From Gammaproteobacteria bacterium (GTDB lineage: Bacteria > Pseudomonadota > Gammaproteobacteria > SZUA-140), in contig JADJQS010000015.1 of the NCBI GenBank assembly GCA_016712635.1, forward strand, positions 1 to 64,000: DNA of 64,000 nt, given 5' to 3'. Below are positions 1 to 7,906 of the stretch, one piece after another (within the stretch, counting starts at the first letter, position 1; every line of letters starts with the position of its first letter). Position numbers and translations under genes: made by a program. The notes below the pieces were generated by a model. That model was not told the DNA's origin, searched no databases, and was given only the letters and a program-made list of their open reading frames with translations.

Positions 1-2
1 CC

Positions 3-164
3 TTCATCGACCTCGGCCTCGGCCTGTCCGCCAGCATCCGGAGCGGGACCTTCGCGGGCAACCGCCTGAGCCTCGAATGGCTGGTGCCGGTGCAGAACGA
101 TTTCAACGGCCACCAGCTCGACCGCGAAGGGACACTGGTCTTCAACTGGGGCATCCATATCTGA
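3..164 (+). CDS. C-terminal end of an outer-membrane/transporter-like protein (partial)
   Basis: The frame is open from the left edge and stops with TGA at 162-164, giving the last 53 residues of a protein whose start lies outside the window. The tail has alternating hydrophobic and polar residues (LSLEWLVPVQNDFNG, then LVFNWGIHI), as in the closing strands of a beta-barrel. I infer an outer-membrane protein of the kind often annotated as a transporter or MetA-pathway phenol-degradation barrel, but the fragment is too short to name a family. It lies 5' of a broken apbE on the same strand. Confidence 0.5.
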   Translation, partial: FIDLGLGLSASIRSGTFAGNRLSLEWLVPVQNDFNGHQLDREGTLVFNWGIHI

Positions 165-205
165 CGACCGGGCCGACTTAACACCCCGTCACCGGGAGCG
201 GCATC

Positions 206-940
206 GTGTGGGAAGTCATGAAGTCTACCGGCGAACCGCGACTGTTCAAATTCCCGTCCAGGGCGATGGGCTCGCCGTGCGCCGCGAGAGCGACGGCCTG
301 TTCGACATCACCTCCGGCCTGCGCCAGGCCTGGGAACTTCCGGTCCGTTTTCCCGAGTGCGACGGGCAGATCCGGCATTGCCGCTCGACCGGATCGGCTG
401 GCACAAGGTGCGCTGGTCGCCGCCGACGATCGGGTTCGAACCCGGCATGGAGCTCAACCTCGGCGGCATCGTCAAGGAATACGCGGTCGATCACCTCGCG
501 ACGTTGTGCCGGAACGCGGCGCGCGCCACGGCCTGGTGAATCTCGGCGGCGACATCCGCGTCATCGGTCCGCACCCGGACGAAGTCCCCTGGCGCATCGG
601 CATAAACACCCGCGCAAGCCGGGCATCGAACCCATCGAGACCATCGCCCCGCACCAGGGCGGCGGCCGCGAGCAGCGGTGATTACGAGCGCTGCATCAGC
701 GTCGACGGCATCCGCTATGGCCATATCCTGAATCCGAAAAACCTGTTGGCCCGTGCGGTACATGGCCGCCGTCACCGTGGTGGGAGATTTCCTGGTCGTC
801 GCCGGCAGCGCCTCCACCATCGCGATGCTGAAGAACAGGACGGCCCGGCCTGGCTGGAAAGCCTGGGATTGCGCCATCTGTGGGTGGACGTGGAAGGGAA
901 TGTCGGCGGATCGCTGAGCCGATCAAGTGAACGCCTGTGA
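206..940 (+). pseudogene. apbE: Broken apbE: FAD:protein FMN transferase remnant
   Basis: Pieces of an ApbE-type flavin transferase can be read in all three plus frames. An N-terminal RLFKFPSRAMGSPC carries the MG(S/T) motif; DGLFDITSGLRQAW, GMELNLGGIVKEYAVD and GLVNLGGDIRVIG follow in different frames; then ISVDGIRYGHILNP and a VTVVGDFLVVAGSASTIAML piece. The order matches the family, but about 100 residues seem missing near 280 and at least three frameshifts separate the pieces. ApbE attaches FMN covalently to threonine in periplasmic or membrane electron-transfer proteins. No intact copy is visible, so it is a pseudogene or a badly erroneous stretch of sequence. Confidence 0.75.
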
Positions 941-980
941 ACCTGCGCGATGAAACCACCGATGGATTAATTCTATTGAC

Positions 981-1005
981 GGGGACAGATTTCAAATCTG
1001 TCCCC
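981..1005. repeat. 25-bp palindromic REP-like repeat
   Basis: Perfect palindrome with 12-bp arms (GGGGACAGATTT and its complement) around one central base. The same unit recurs at 21278-21302 and 21333-21357 and, as a longer inverted repeat, at 27329-27400. It lies between the convergent apbE remnant and the cytochrome gene. Confidence 0.85.
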
Positions 1006-1030
1006 GCAGCCAAATCCGTCCAACTCAGCA

Positions 1031-1777
1031 TTAGTCCGGCCGCGGCCCTTCCGGCGGCGCGCGCAGGAACCAGAGCTGGTGGGCGCAGATCAGCCACCGC
1101 AGCGCGAAGGCGGTCCCCATCACCGCGCCGCCGGCGAACACCGTGTAGGGCGAACACCACCGACATCTTGGTCAGCCACCAGGAACCGATGTCGACGAAG
1201 ATCGCGAGGAAGGCAGCGCGATCAGGATCGACTTGCGATGGCGCTGCCGGACATAGGCATGGCTGAAGATCAGGCCGAGGAATGCGAAGATGAAGGTCAT
1301 GCCGAACAGATGCACGTGCGACACGCGCACCAGCGCGCCGATGGACACGCCGCCGTCTGCCGCCGTGAGCGGCCTGACCTCGGCGTAGCTCCCCAGCGAG
1401 GGATCCCTGCTGGCATGGCAGAGCTGGCACTTCGCCTGCAGGATCGGCTGGATATCCTGATTGAATTCCGCTTCGTCCGCGCCCGTGCGCACCCAAGCGA
1501 TGATCTGCTGGATCTGCTCGGGGCTCGCCATGGCGACATCGGCCGCGCAGCGCCGTTCCAGCCGGCTGTTGTCCGGCGTACCGGCATAGGCGATCTGGAT
1601 GTCGCGCACCGACAGGCCGGGTTTGCCGTCCGCACCCGCGTGCACCTCGAAGATCTGGATCACGGCAAACAGGTAGCCGAGGCCCAGGATCAGCAGGATC
1701 ATGCTGTAGAGCACCTTGAGGTGGCGCGGCAGTTCGGAGAAGAACGGGTGGTGATAGGCGGGGCGGCTGGCGTTCAT
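1031..1777 (-). pseudogene. Membrane-anchored cytochrome c-type protein, frameshifted
   Basis: Starts at ATG 1777 and reads about 185 residues: a membrane segment near 27-42, a single CxxCH haem motif (CQLCH, 117-121), and a second hydrophobic stretch rich in His (VRVSHVHLFGMTFIFAFLG). After LIALP the frame is lost near 1215-1222, recovered as FLAIFVDIGSWWLTKMS, and lost again near 1147-1150. The last part, YTVFAGGAVMGTAFALRW to the TAA at 1031-1033, is in a third frame. Two single-base deletions explain this. The whole protein would be about 248 residues with probably four membrane helices and one haem c, presumably in respiratory electron transfer. The partner is unknown. Confidence 0.65.
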
Positions 1778-1997
1778 AGCGGTGGCTCACTTCAGTGGAG
1801 GCGCGGGGCTGGGCGAGCCGAGATTCTAACCGAAGCGGCGCTGATAAAACGAGTCCGCACCTGGCTTCAAGTATGTCAGTTTCGTGACAAGGGCGGAGGA
1901 CCTTCGCTAATCATCAGGTGCGTGCGCATCAAGGGCTCGGAGTGAATGAACATCTCAGTCATAGAATAATTTCACCAGCTCTGGCCCCCTGATCCGC

Positions 1998-2048
1998 TGA
2001 TAACGTTCGGCTCACGGGCCGCATGTCCCATGGAGCCGATAATTATGC
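1998..2048 (-). other. attC-like site of the toxin-antitoxin cassette
   Basis: Degenerate ends TGATAAC (left, R') and ATTATGC (right, R'') flank the inverted inner arms CGGCTC/GAGCCG. The stop codon of the frame-corrected antitoxin (TAA, 2043-2045) falls in the right end, as is usual for cassette genes. It is the weakest site of the array and marks its left limit. Confidence 0.55.
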
Positions 2049-2302
2049 CGCGGATTCCTGCTGCACATCCCATCCTGGGAATACAGGACCGCGGGATGAC
2101 ATTTGAGCGTTCTGGCAAGAACCTTGGCTCGCTCCACCCCAAGGCTAACTCGATCATTTTCAATAGCCGAGATAGTAGACTGCGGAATGCCGGTAATTTC
2201 AGCAAGTTCATTCTGACTTAACCCCTGCAACTCTCGAAGGATTTTCACCGACTCGCCTACCGACACTTCCACCATTTTCTTCGCTTTACGATAATCTTTC
2301 AT
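2043..2302 (-). CDS. XRE-family antitoxin (C-terminus frameshifted)
   Basis: An HTH-XRE protein of about 86 residues: LRELQGLSQNELAEITGIPQ then STISAIENDR is the helix-turn-helix, near residues 24-55. I chose ATG 2302, two bases after the toxin stop and preceded by GGAG nine bases upstream, over the in-frame ATG at 2323. As sequenced, the frame runs on to a stop at 2012, but the expected antitoxin tail (FPGWDVQQESAA then TAA at 2043) appears after a single-base shift near 2083, so one base is probably missing. The protein should bind the upstream toxin and repress the operon. It follows its toxin, the HigBA order. Confidence 0.8.
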
Positions 2303-2303
2303 T

Positions 2304-2585
2304 TCACTTGCTCCGATAATCATGTGGAGTCACGCTGACTACCTGCACCAGAACCTTTTCTCTCACCACCCGGTAAATCACACGATACTGAATATTGAGA
2401 CGGGAAGATCGGTGCCCCTGCCATTCACCTCTTAGAGCTTCGTCTCTGAATCCTGAGATGGCCCTTAACCCCTCTGGGCCGCTGATTAAAACGATATCCT
2501 TCCATTTCTCGTAACGCTTGAGGATATCCATAGGAAGCGCCTCCAGTTGCTTTATGGCCTTCCTGTGCTCGTATATCTCCCACAT
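2304..2585 (-). CDS. RelE/ParE-superfamily toxin
   Basis: 93 residues, the usual size for a RelE-type mRNA interferase or a ParE relative. IYEHRKAIKQLEALP, the central GEWQGHRSSRLNIQYRVIYR and the C-terminal VVSVTPHDY follow the RelE/HigB fold pattern of a basic beta-strand core ending in an HDY motif. It is the first gene of a two-gene operon with the XRE antitoxin. Likely activity is ribosome-dependent or free mRNA cleavage, with neutralisation by the antitoxin. The pair sits at the distal end of an integron array, where such modules are known to stabilise arrays by post-segregational killing. Confidence 0.85.
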   Translation of the reverse strand: MWEIYEHRKAIKQLEALPMDILKRYEKWKDIVLISGPEGLRAISGFRDEALRGEWQGHRSSRLNIQYRVIYRVVREKVLVQVVSVTPHDYRSK

Positions 2586-2619
2586 ACCTGAATTAGTATA
2601 TATATCCTATATGGTATGT
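2582..2619 (-). promoter_or_regulatory. Probable operator/promoter of the toxin-antitoxin operon
   Basis: Inverted arms ACATACC (2582-2588) and GGTATGT (2613-2619) flank an AT-rich core (TATATAT, CCTATAT) that could serve as the -10 region. The left arm overlaps the toxin start codon, so bound antitoxin would block transcription and initiation. Position and symmetry are seen; the role is inferred. Confidence 0.5.
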
Positions 2620-2629
2620 CAATCGCGCG

Positions 2630-2692
2630 GCATAACGAGTCGCTAACCGGTGCGGCGCTTTTTGCTGTGTCCGGTTGAGCGACTTGTCAGAG
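2630..2692 (-). other. attC site
   Basis: Left end GCATAAC (R'), right end GTCAGAG (degenerate R''). Inner arms AGTCGCTAACCGG and CCGGTTGAGCGACT pair completely except for one extra G in the right arm, the extrahelical base that gives attC its polarity. It belongs to the small cassette gene on its right. Confidence 0.8.
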
Positions 2693-2968
2693 ATTGCTCC
2701 TGGGTCTCCGTATATGCATCGAGAAGCCAGCGAATCATTTTCTGATATTGGGTATTATGCTTCGTTGCCTCGCATAAGCTTCATCATAGGAGGAATCGGA
2801 AAAATACTTTTTATATGCATCTTTCAATAAGTCTTCACAGGCTGGATCATGATTTTCAATCAACGCGGGCTTAAACCAAGACGACTCAACATTGACATCA
2901 TCTGCCGGTGCCGGCTTTACCGCGCATGCCAAATAGAAGAACATCATCATGTAGTTCAGTTTCCGCAT
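2693..2968 (-). pseudogene. Small exported cassette protein, frameshifted near its end
   Basis: Reads from ATG 2968 with a hydrophobic N-terminal signal (MMMFFYLACAVKPAPA), then a short Asp/Tyr-rich domain (ACEDLLKDAYKKYFSDSSYD). The frame meets a stop at 2735, but a coding-like tail (NTQYQKMIRWLLDAYTETQE) continues in another frame up to the attC, which suggests one indel near 2768. A lipoprotein or periplasmic protein is possible because a Cys follows the hydrophobic stretch. I do not recognise a family. Confidence 0.5.
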
Positions 2969-2997
2969 CTGTTCCTTCTTTAATTAGAGAACCGAGA

Positions 2998-3106
2998 GGG
3001 TCAGAGATCTACACCCGATCGCCTTGCCCGAATGTGCATGGCAGATTTTATCGGAGGTATCGAGGTCAGCGATGGTTATATCAACAACTCTGACCCCTTG
3101 ATACCC
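2998..3106. repeat. GGGTCAGAG / CTCTGACCC inverted repeat
   Basis: GGGTCAGAG starting at 2998 and CTCTGACCCC near 3095-3104 bound a ~109-bp element of the type often scattered with REP-associated transposases. CTCTGACCCCTTGAT recurs at 3421-3435. It interrupts or truncates the 3' part of the neighbouring SnoaL-like gene. Confidence 0.5.
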
Positions 3107-3374
3107 GAACAACTGAACCTTCCCATACCCAATTCGGATCTTTAAACCATTGCTCATGTATCGCAATGGTTTCAGACGGGGTCGTGAAGGCATGCCCGTT
3201 TTGAACGATCGTATAAAGGGTGTCGCCTTTAGTCAGATGCGACTTGAATGCCTCAATATCTCTATTGGAAATGGATTTGAAATGCTCTTGCAGGGCTGTA
3301 TCAAAATCTGGCTTCACAGGCACTCCTCCACTACAGGCAGTAAGTGTATAAATGGCAAACGCTGAGAAATCAAA
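3081..3374 (-). pseudogene. SnoaL/DUF4440-like lipoprotein, truncated
   Basis: A lipobox-like FAIYTLTACSGG precedes a domain beginning DFDTALQEHFKSISNRDIEAF with NGHAFTTPSETIAIHEQWF, the pattern of NTF2-like/SnoaL-type calcium-calmodulin or DUF4440 domains. The frame has no convincing start codon at the signal peptide and ends early in the GGGTCAGAG repeat, so both ends look damaged. Function cannot be assigned; these folds bind small ligands or hydrolyse them. No complete attC accompanies it. Confidence 0.45.
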
Positions 3375-3463
3375 AAGTCTGAGTTATTGAAACCAGATCT
3401 CTGACCAAGATGTTCATGCACTCTGACCCCTTGATCACAGACCTCTTGATCAGCTGCGCCTTA

Positions 3464-4236
3464 TTAGGCGGGTTCTTTCCAATGCTTGATGAACAGAGAA
3501 CCGAATTCAACGATTGCCAATCCGTCGCACAACAACTGCGGGTGGAATAAAACCGGCCTAGATGGCTCTCCATCAAACGAATGCAGAAAAACAAAAGATG
3601 GCCTGCCTATGTTTTCTTGCTCTGCATAAAGCTCATCAAGTTTTCCCCATTCCATAGCCTTTTATCAGTTCCAGTTTCTTGTTTTCAAGATTATTGAAGC
3701 GTCTCACCCTCTTTAGTGAATTCTGCCGGAGGAATATACAGAGGGATTCTGTGAGCCAATGCATCTCTGATAAGACTTTAGGTATTTCTCATGCCAGTCT
3801 GTGATTGTTTCTGAAGCAAGATAGTCACGAAGCGGTTTAGGAAGATGCGTGCTTGTGCTCTCGCGAAACAGACCCGTCCATGTTTTCCGCCAACATCGTC
3901 TAACAAATCATGCTGACAAACAAAAAGACCAAGCCCAATTATCAAAAATACCATAGAGATTCATGACATACGCGTGCAGATTGATCTGAACATCATAAAC
4001 CACATCTCTTTGGAGCGGCTTACTGGTAGTCAGAGGAAATTCATTAAATATATTTTCTAGACATTTTTTAGGATATTCAATCTTCGTGCTGCACCATACA
4101 AAAGATGCTCTTTCACACCCACATGGCCTGTTTCTTGACCAGCCAATACGGTTTGTAACATGAGATATTGAAGGCCCTGGCATACTCTTGTGTACTCTGC
4201 ATCAAATTCGCCAATCTGTTCTTCCGTGTAACCCAT
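3464..4236 (-). pseudogene. Cassette gene with HEPN-like motif, at least five frameshifts
   Basis: One protein of about 250 residues can be reassembled from consecutive pieces in different frames. It starts MGYTEEQIGEFDAEYTRVCQ at ATG 4236, nine bases from the flanking attC, continues with FPLTTSKPLQRDVVYDVQIN and YGIFDNWAW, then CQHDLLDDVGGKHGRVCF, HLPKPLRDYLASETITDWHE and SYRDALAHRIPLYIPPAEF, and ends GLAIVEFGSLFIKHWKEPA. The RDALAH segment fits the R-x4-H signature of HEPN domains. The stop (3464-3466) lies in an ATTAGGC sequence resembling R''. The first break is an A run near 4070. It is either a decayed cassette or a badly called stretch. Confidence 0.65.
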
Positions 4237-4244
4237 GGGAATTC

Positions 4245-4395
4245 GCCTAACGCTGCGGTTGAGCGACCGCGTGCTGCCGCATGCAGCGCGATACGAGCGC
4301 ACAATGTAATGGCGCGCTCGTGGCGCACACGCGATGCCCTGCCACGGATCGCTCCAACCGCTTGTTGCTGCGCGACTCCGCAACGTTGGTTAGGT
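4245..4395 (-). other. attC site (long form)
   Basis: Left end GCCTAAC (R'). Inner arms GCGGTTGAGCG (left) and CGCTCCAACCGC (4350-4361) pair with one extra base in the right arm. Two candidates exist for R'': GTTGCTG at 4364-4370, spaced like the other sites, and GTTAGGT at 4389-4395, which holds the stop codon of the next gene. Confidence 0.8.
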
Positions 4396-5022
4396 CCACC
4401 GTCGATCGTCCTTCTGTCGCGTGATCTTGAATGACCTAAACGCCGGTCGAGCCTTGAACGCCTCCACAAGATGGGAGTCGGCTCCGAGTGCGTTGCTGAT
4501 GTCTGCGCGAGACTCTGTCGACTCGCAGCCAACGATTACTTGTCTCAGTTTGAGTTCGTCGGAGAAAGGAACGAAATAGAGGCCGTCCTCCTGGTCGACG
4601 AGCTGGACGTAGAGTCGATACTCGTCCTCATAACTCCAGTGCGCGAATTTCGTGTACAAGAGCTTCCGCATGAACGAACCGCTGTGAACGTTCGATGGCT
4701 TCGGAAACCGCGAGTTCAGGTAGCTCACATGCTCAAGCTTCTCATCAGCGACGTCGAAGCCCAGGCAGATCCCGCGGTGTTTCTCGCCGTAGTGAGCCCA
4801 AAGCATCGGATGACGCCACGACTTCGAGAAACAGACCAAACCGCTACCGTTTGAGAGCTCGCGCTTCGTCTCCTTAATGATCTTGCGGAAGTCCGGATCT
4901 GAGAGTTCAACTCCCAGAAACTCGAAAGGGTCGTTCAGCTCATGAATACGCGCGACCTTGAGCCGACGCTTTTGCAATGCCGAGAGCCCGAAACTCGCCG
5001 TGGTGAAGTAGTACGCGCGCAC
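4390..5022 (-). CDS. DUF2971 family protein (cassette gene)
   Basis: 210 residues, ATG at 5022 only four bases from the next attC and stop inside the attC that follows, the tight packing of a cassette. The pattern MRAYYFTTASFGLSALQKRR, INDPFEFLG-like HELNDPFEFLG, GLVCFSKSW, PMLWAHYGEKHRGICLGFD and the YEDEYRL segment is that of DUF2971, a family with unknown biochemical role that is common on mobile elements. The protein looks soluble, without a signal or membrane helix. The reading frame is intact, unlike its left neighbour. Confidence 0.85.
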   Translation of the reverse strand: MRAYYFTTASFGLSALQKRRLKVARIHELNDPFEFLGVELSDPDFRKIIKETKRELSNGSGLVCFSKSWRHPMLWAHYGEKHRGICLGFDVADEKLEHVSYLNSRFPKPSNVHSGSFMRKLLYTKFAHWSYEDEYRLYVQLVDQEDGLYFVPFSDELKLRQVIVGCESTESRADISNALGADSHLVEAFKARPAFRSFKITRQKDDRRWT

Positions 5023-5026
5023 AGTC

Positions 5027-5098
5027 GCCTAACGCTGAAGCTGTGCGACGCAAACGAAGCGTAGCGTAGTTTGTGTCCGAACAAGCGCATTGTTGGAC
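5027..5098 (-). other. attC site
   Basis: Ends GCCTAAC (R', left) and GTTGGAC (R'', right). Inner arms GCTGTGCGAC and GTCCGAACAAGC pair with an extra base on the right. The terminal hairpin is ACGCAAAC/GTTTGTGT. Very similar arms occur in the attC at 17341-17401, in the other block of the array. Confidence 0.9.
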
Positions 5099-5125
5099 AG
5101 CCACAGATTCATAGCCCCAGAGCCC

Positions 5126-5317
5126 TCATGAGCTAGACTTTTTTCCAGTCCCACCACATGACGAACAGGTACGCTCCCCTGTTCCGTGACAACCGGCGCA
5201 TGAGGACCACTGCGCTTCTTCCTTTCGCGAATAGTCCTTGACCCCACCTGTCCCTCCGCAACCTTGGCAGGGCACCTTTCCAGAGCCACTGCATTTTGGA
5301 CAGGAACTTTCTGCCAT
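5126..5317 (-). CDS. Small zinc-ribbon protein with CxxCxGxG repeats
   Basis: 63 residues holding four CxxC units (CPKC, CQGC, CAGC, CSSC), three with the GxG spacing of the DnaJ cysteine-rich domain. It probably folds around two zinc ions, as the central domain of DnaJ does, and could bind unfolded or partner proteins. No J-domain is present. It starts ten bases after the stop of the pentapeptide-repeat gene upstream and precedes the attC, so both genes share one cassette and probably one transcript. The function is not known. Confidence 0.75.
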   Translation of the reverse strand: MAESSCPKCSGSGKVPCQGCGGTGGVKDYSRKEEAQWSSCAGCHGTGERTCSSCGGTGKKSSS

Positions 5318-5326
5318 AATTTCCTC

Positions 5327-6094
5327 CTATTTACCGGCTTTGTGTAAGAGCGCCGCACGCTGCGCATTAGTCATGCAGGCTTTATTCAGGCTGACGGCTG
5401 AAAAGTCAGTATTATCTAGTGTCGCCGCCCTAAGATCGGACCTGTCGAGCGTTGACTGTACAAGAAGTGCATTGCTGAGGTTTGATTCGTGGAAGTTTAC
5501 GCGGGAGAAGTCTGAGCCGCGTAGATCAGCGCCGACAAGGTTAGCGCGACGAATAGAAGCGCCAGAAAAGTATACGCCCCGCAATTCCGCTCCGGAAAGC
5601 GTTGCTTCATCTAGTAACGCATCTCTGAAATCAGCCCCGTTCAGTTGTATCACAGGATTAGCAAGAATCAATTTAGCTTCGTAAAGAAATTGCAGAACTT
5701 GCGCCTTTCGCTTTCCATCTAATAACCGAAGCGCCGTCAGAGTACGCGTACGCGCCACCTCACGGACTGCATTTGGTCCGGTTGAATTAAATAGATCTTT
5801 TTCAATAAGTAGTTCCGAAATATAGGCAATGAACTCATCAAGTATCTCTTGTTTTTGCCTGTCGCTTTCCACTTCCTGCTCAGAACGCTTCCTTGACCCA
5901 TCCAGAAGAAATGCCCCAATTGCCAGAACAAGTGGCACGATAAGCAGATCTAGCCAATCCCAAAGCGTCTTCGCAGCTACAAAATCGCCGTTCTGAAGTT
6001 GGTAACCGGCGAAGCCTGTCCAGGGATGATTGTAGCCCTCTAGAATTAGACCCAGAAGCGATACTAGAACAACTGCATAAAACAGGGTTTTCAT
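5327..6094 (-). CDS. Membrane-anchored pentapeptide-repeat protein
   Basis: 255 residues. Two N-terminal hydrophobic segments (near 2-18 and 48-65) are followed by a charged helical linker and then about fifteen pentapeptide units of the A(D/N)LxX type from residue ~155 (GADFRDALLDEATLSGAELR, SGASIRRANLVGADLRGSDF). Such repeats form a right-handed quadrilateral beta-helix. Known members protect gyrase from quinolones (Qnr) or act as scaffolds, but the membrane anchor argues against a Qnr role here. It is the first gene of a two-gene cassette. Confidence 0.85.
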   Translation of the reverse strand: MKTLFYAVVLVSLLGLILEGYNHPWTGFAGYQLQNGDFVAAKTLWDWLDLLIVPLVLAIGAFLLDGSRKRSEQEVESDRQKQEILDEFIAYISELLIEKDLFNSTGPNAVREVARTRTLTALRLLDGKRKAQVLQFLYEAKLILANPVIQLNGADFRDALLDEATLSGAELRGVYFSGASIRRANLVGADLRGSDFSRVNFHESNLSNALLVQSTLDRSDLRAATLDNTDFSAVSLNKACMTNAQRAALLHKAGK

Positions 6095-6127
6095 AATCTA
6101 TAATGCATGGTTACAAGGACGATGGGG

Positions 6128-6194
6128 GCTCAATGGCCCGTTTCACGGGCGGCGGCGCGTTAGCGACGCCGCCCCGTGGAAGCAGTGGTTAGAC
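6128..6194 (-). other. attC site
   Basis: Right end GTTAGAC (R''), left end GCTCAAT (R', with the AAC core changed to AAT). Inner arms TTTCACGGGCGGC and GCCGCCCCGTGGAAGC pair with unpaired bases on the right. The altered left core may make this site poorly recombinogenic. Confidence 0.7.
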
Positions 6195-6204
6195 GGCGTT
6201 TCTA

Positions 6205-7371
6205 TCATACCTTTCCTGCCACGAAGTTATTCACTAGCTCTTCGTATATATGATCGTTTAGCTCGAAGAAATCAAAAAGCTCCAACATTGGTGCAACAAC
6301 GCTTTTTACCAACGAGACTAAATCAGTCTCTAGTTGTTGAAGCCGAACGGACAAAGATACCGCTGACTCATTCTCATGCGATGAATCACGGGCGTGAATA
6401 AGTCTATTTTGATTGGCGCAGGATAAGCGTCGCCCCTTCAGACCTACATGCCTTACGGTAACAGACACAACGCGCTGCCTGTCTTGCTGCAGCGCGGCAT
6501 AAAGACGTCCGCAGTAAAGCAACGCCTCGGTTACCCGAACAATACGTGTATCAAAAAAGAGGTCTTCTGGACGACGTTCATCCTCAAAAAGCGATCCGCG
6601 CCAGTAGAAATCTCCATTGCGGCGCAAAGCCCAAAAGTCGTATGACTCTCTCCGTTCCGGAGTAACCTCTGCAACCACGCCATCCGCACGTGGGTGGGGA
6701 CGAAGGTCCTCGCGAGTCAGATAGACTGCGATGGGCCAGCCAAAGGTGTGAATTGGCGCAGTCTGTGCCGCCTTGTTTAGAGCAGGTAAGGAAAATTTCT
6801 CTATTCGAGAAGCGAGAGCAAAAGACAACTCCATGTACGCGGTACGAGACGTTTTCTTCATCCCTTCATCCGCCAAAGCCCGTTGGTCCGCGAACCAGTT
6901 GCTTTCATGCGGCGCTGCGGTAGCTTCTGGCGGGGGCGCAATTATTGCGAGTCGGCGACGTATGCGTTTCTCAAGCTCCATGCGGAAACCGTCAATGTCA
7001 CCCGGGTGCCAAGCAAGGATGTCGTATCCAGCAAGGTCGAAATGAATCTTGGGGCCGCCCTTCATGAAATTCTCGCTCTCTTGAAAATGATCCTCACGTA
7101 CCGTGAGAATCAGATTGCGAAACTTATCCAAGCCCATCACATACCCAATTTCTAGGTAACAGTTCGGTCGTTCATGCGTAAGATCGGCAACGATGATGTC
7201 AGATGTTTCGATGAAGTCGATGATCTCCGTTTTAAGCAAGCTGCCCTTGTTGTGTTTGTCAACACGCTTTGGATCAAGGCCACAAGCAACGAGCGCTGGA
7301 ACAATTGCTGACGCCGCAACATGGTCAAGCTCAGAGTTGCCGATATGCATGATTAAGAATGCTTGGGGCAT
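6205..7371 (-). CDS. TIR-like / deoxyribosyltransferase-like N-terminal domain protein
   Basis: 388 residues, intact. The first ~115 residues (AFLIMHIGNSELDHVAASA, EIIDFIETSDIIVADLT, ERPNCYLEIGYVMGL) match the Rossmann-like fold shared by nucleoside 2-deoxyribosyltransferases and TIR-like NAD-binding domains. The E in the YLEIGYVMG segment sits where the family has its catalytic Glu. The remaining 270 residues are not recognised and may sense or bind a partner. As a cassette gene it could be a stand-alone anti-phage effector hydrolysing NAD or nucleotides, but this is inference. ATG 7371 lies about 20 bases from the next attC. Confidence 0.6.
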   Translation of the reverse strand: MPQAFLIMHIGNSELDHVAASAIVPALVACGLDPKRVDKHNKGSLLKTEIIDFIETSDIIVADLTHERPNCYLEIGYVMGLDKFRNLILTVREDHFQESENFMKGGPKIHFDLAGYDILAWHPGDIDGFRMELEKRIRRRLAIIAPPPEATAAPHESNWFADQRALADEGMKKTSRTAYMELSFALASRIEKFSLPALNKAAQTAPIHTFGWPIAVYLTREDLRPHPRADGVVAEVTPERRESYDFWALRRNGDFYWRGSLFEDERRPEDLFFDTRIVRVTEALLYCGRLYAALQQDRQRVVSVTVRHVGLKGRRLSCANQNRLIHARDSSHENESAVSLSVRLQQLETDLVSLVKSVVAPMLELFDFFELNDHIYEELVNNFVAGKV

Positions 7372-7391
7372 GACCGCATCTTTGGAATGCC

Positions 7392-7471
7392 GTCTAACGT
7401 TGTGTTAAGCGGCCGAGCGACAGCGCGAGGTCCGGCGACCGAAGGGAGCGAACTTGAACACATTGTTATGT
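7392..7471 (-). other. attC site
   Basis: Left end GTCTAAC (R'), right end GTTATGT (R''). Inner arms TGTGTTAAG and CTTGAACACA pair with one extra base on the right. The central part from CGGCCGAGCG to GGGAGCGAA is nearly the same as in the attC at 18953-19031. Confidence 0.9.
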
Positions 7472-7881
7472 GGCATTCTCTTCTGCATTTGCTTCATCCG
7501 ATGTTGGGTATGCGGTGACACTAAGTGTGATTCCGCATTCCGCGCACAATAGCAACTCGGAGGAGAGAACTCCACGCCCGCCACGAATTGCTCGGAGTCA
7601 CCGACCGTAAAACTGATCGCTAACTCGGCCGAGAGATCCAGGTTAGGAAAAACAATTTTGTTGTCTTTGCATTGCACCAGGAACGAGCGGATGAGTTCTG
7701 TAAGTTCACCTGGATTCTTAGCATCCGCAACGGTCGCATTGAAGCCTGACAGTGTGTGCACACGACCATTTCGCCTTTTGTCACCCATTTTCCATTGTGT
7801 ATCGCACTCAAGGGATAGTACCGTCTTAAGCGATTCGAGGGCGCTATCAGTTCCTTCGACCCTTAACGTTGCTAGATTCAT
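7466..7881 (-). CDS. DUF4279-like protein, one frameshift
   Basis: The N-terminal part (MNLATLRVEGTDSALESLKT, CDTQWKMGDKRRNGRVHTLS) and the C-terminal ELLLCAECGITLSVTAYP follow the DUF4279 layout, a domain frequent among small accessory and immunity-type proteins. The tail is in another frame after VEFS: one surplus base near 7561-7568. As read without correction, the frame runs on to 7405. With correction the protein has about 138 residues and its TAA (7466-7468) lies in the attC right end, as expected for a cassette. No biochemical role is known. Confidence 0.65.
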
Positions 7882-7906
7882 TCGCTGGCGCTACAGGTTC
7901 GTTGCC

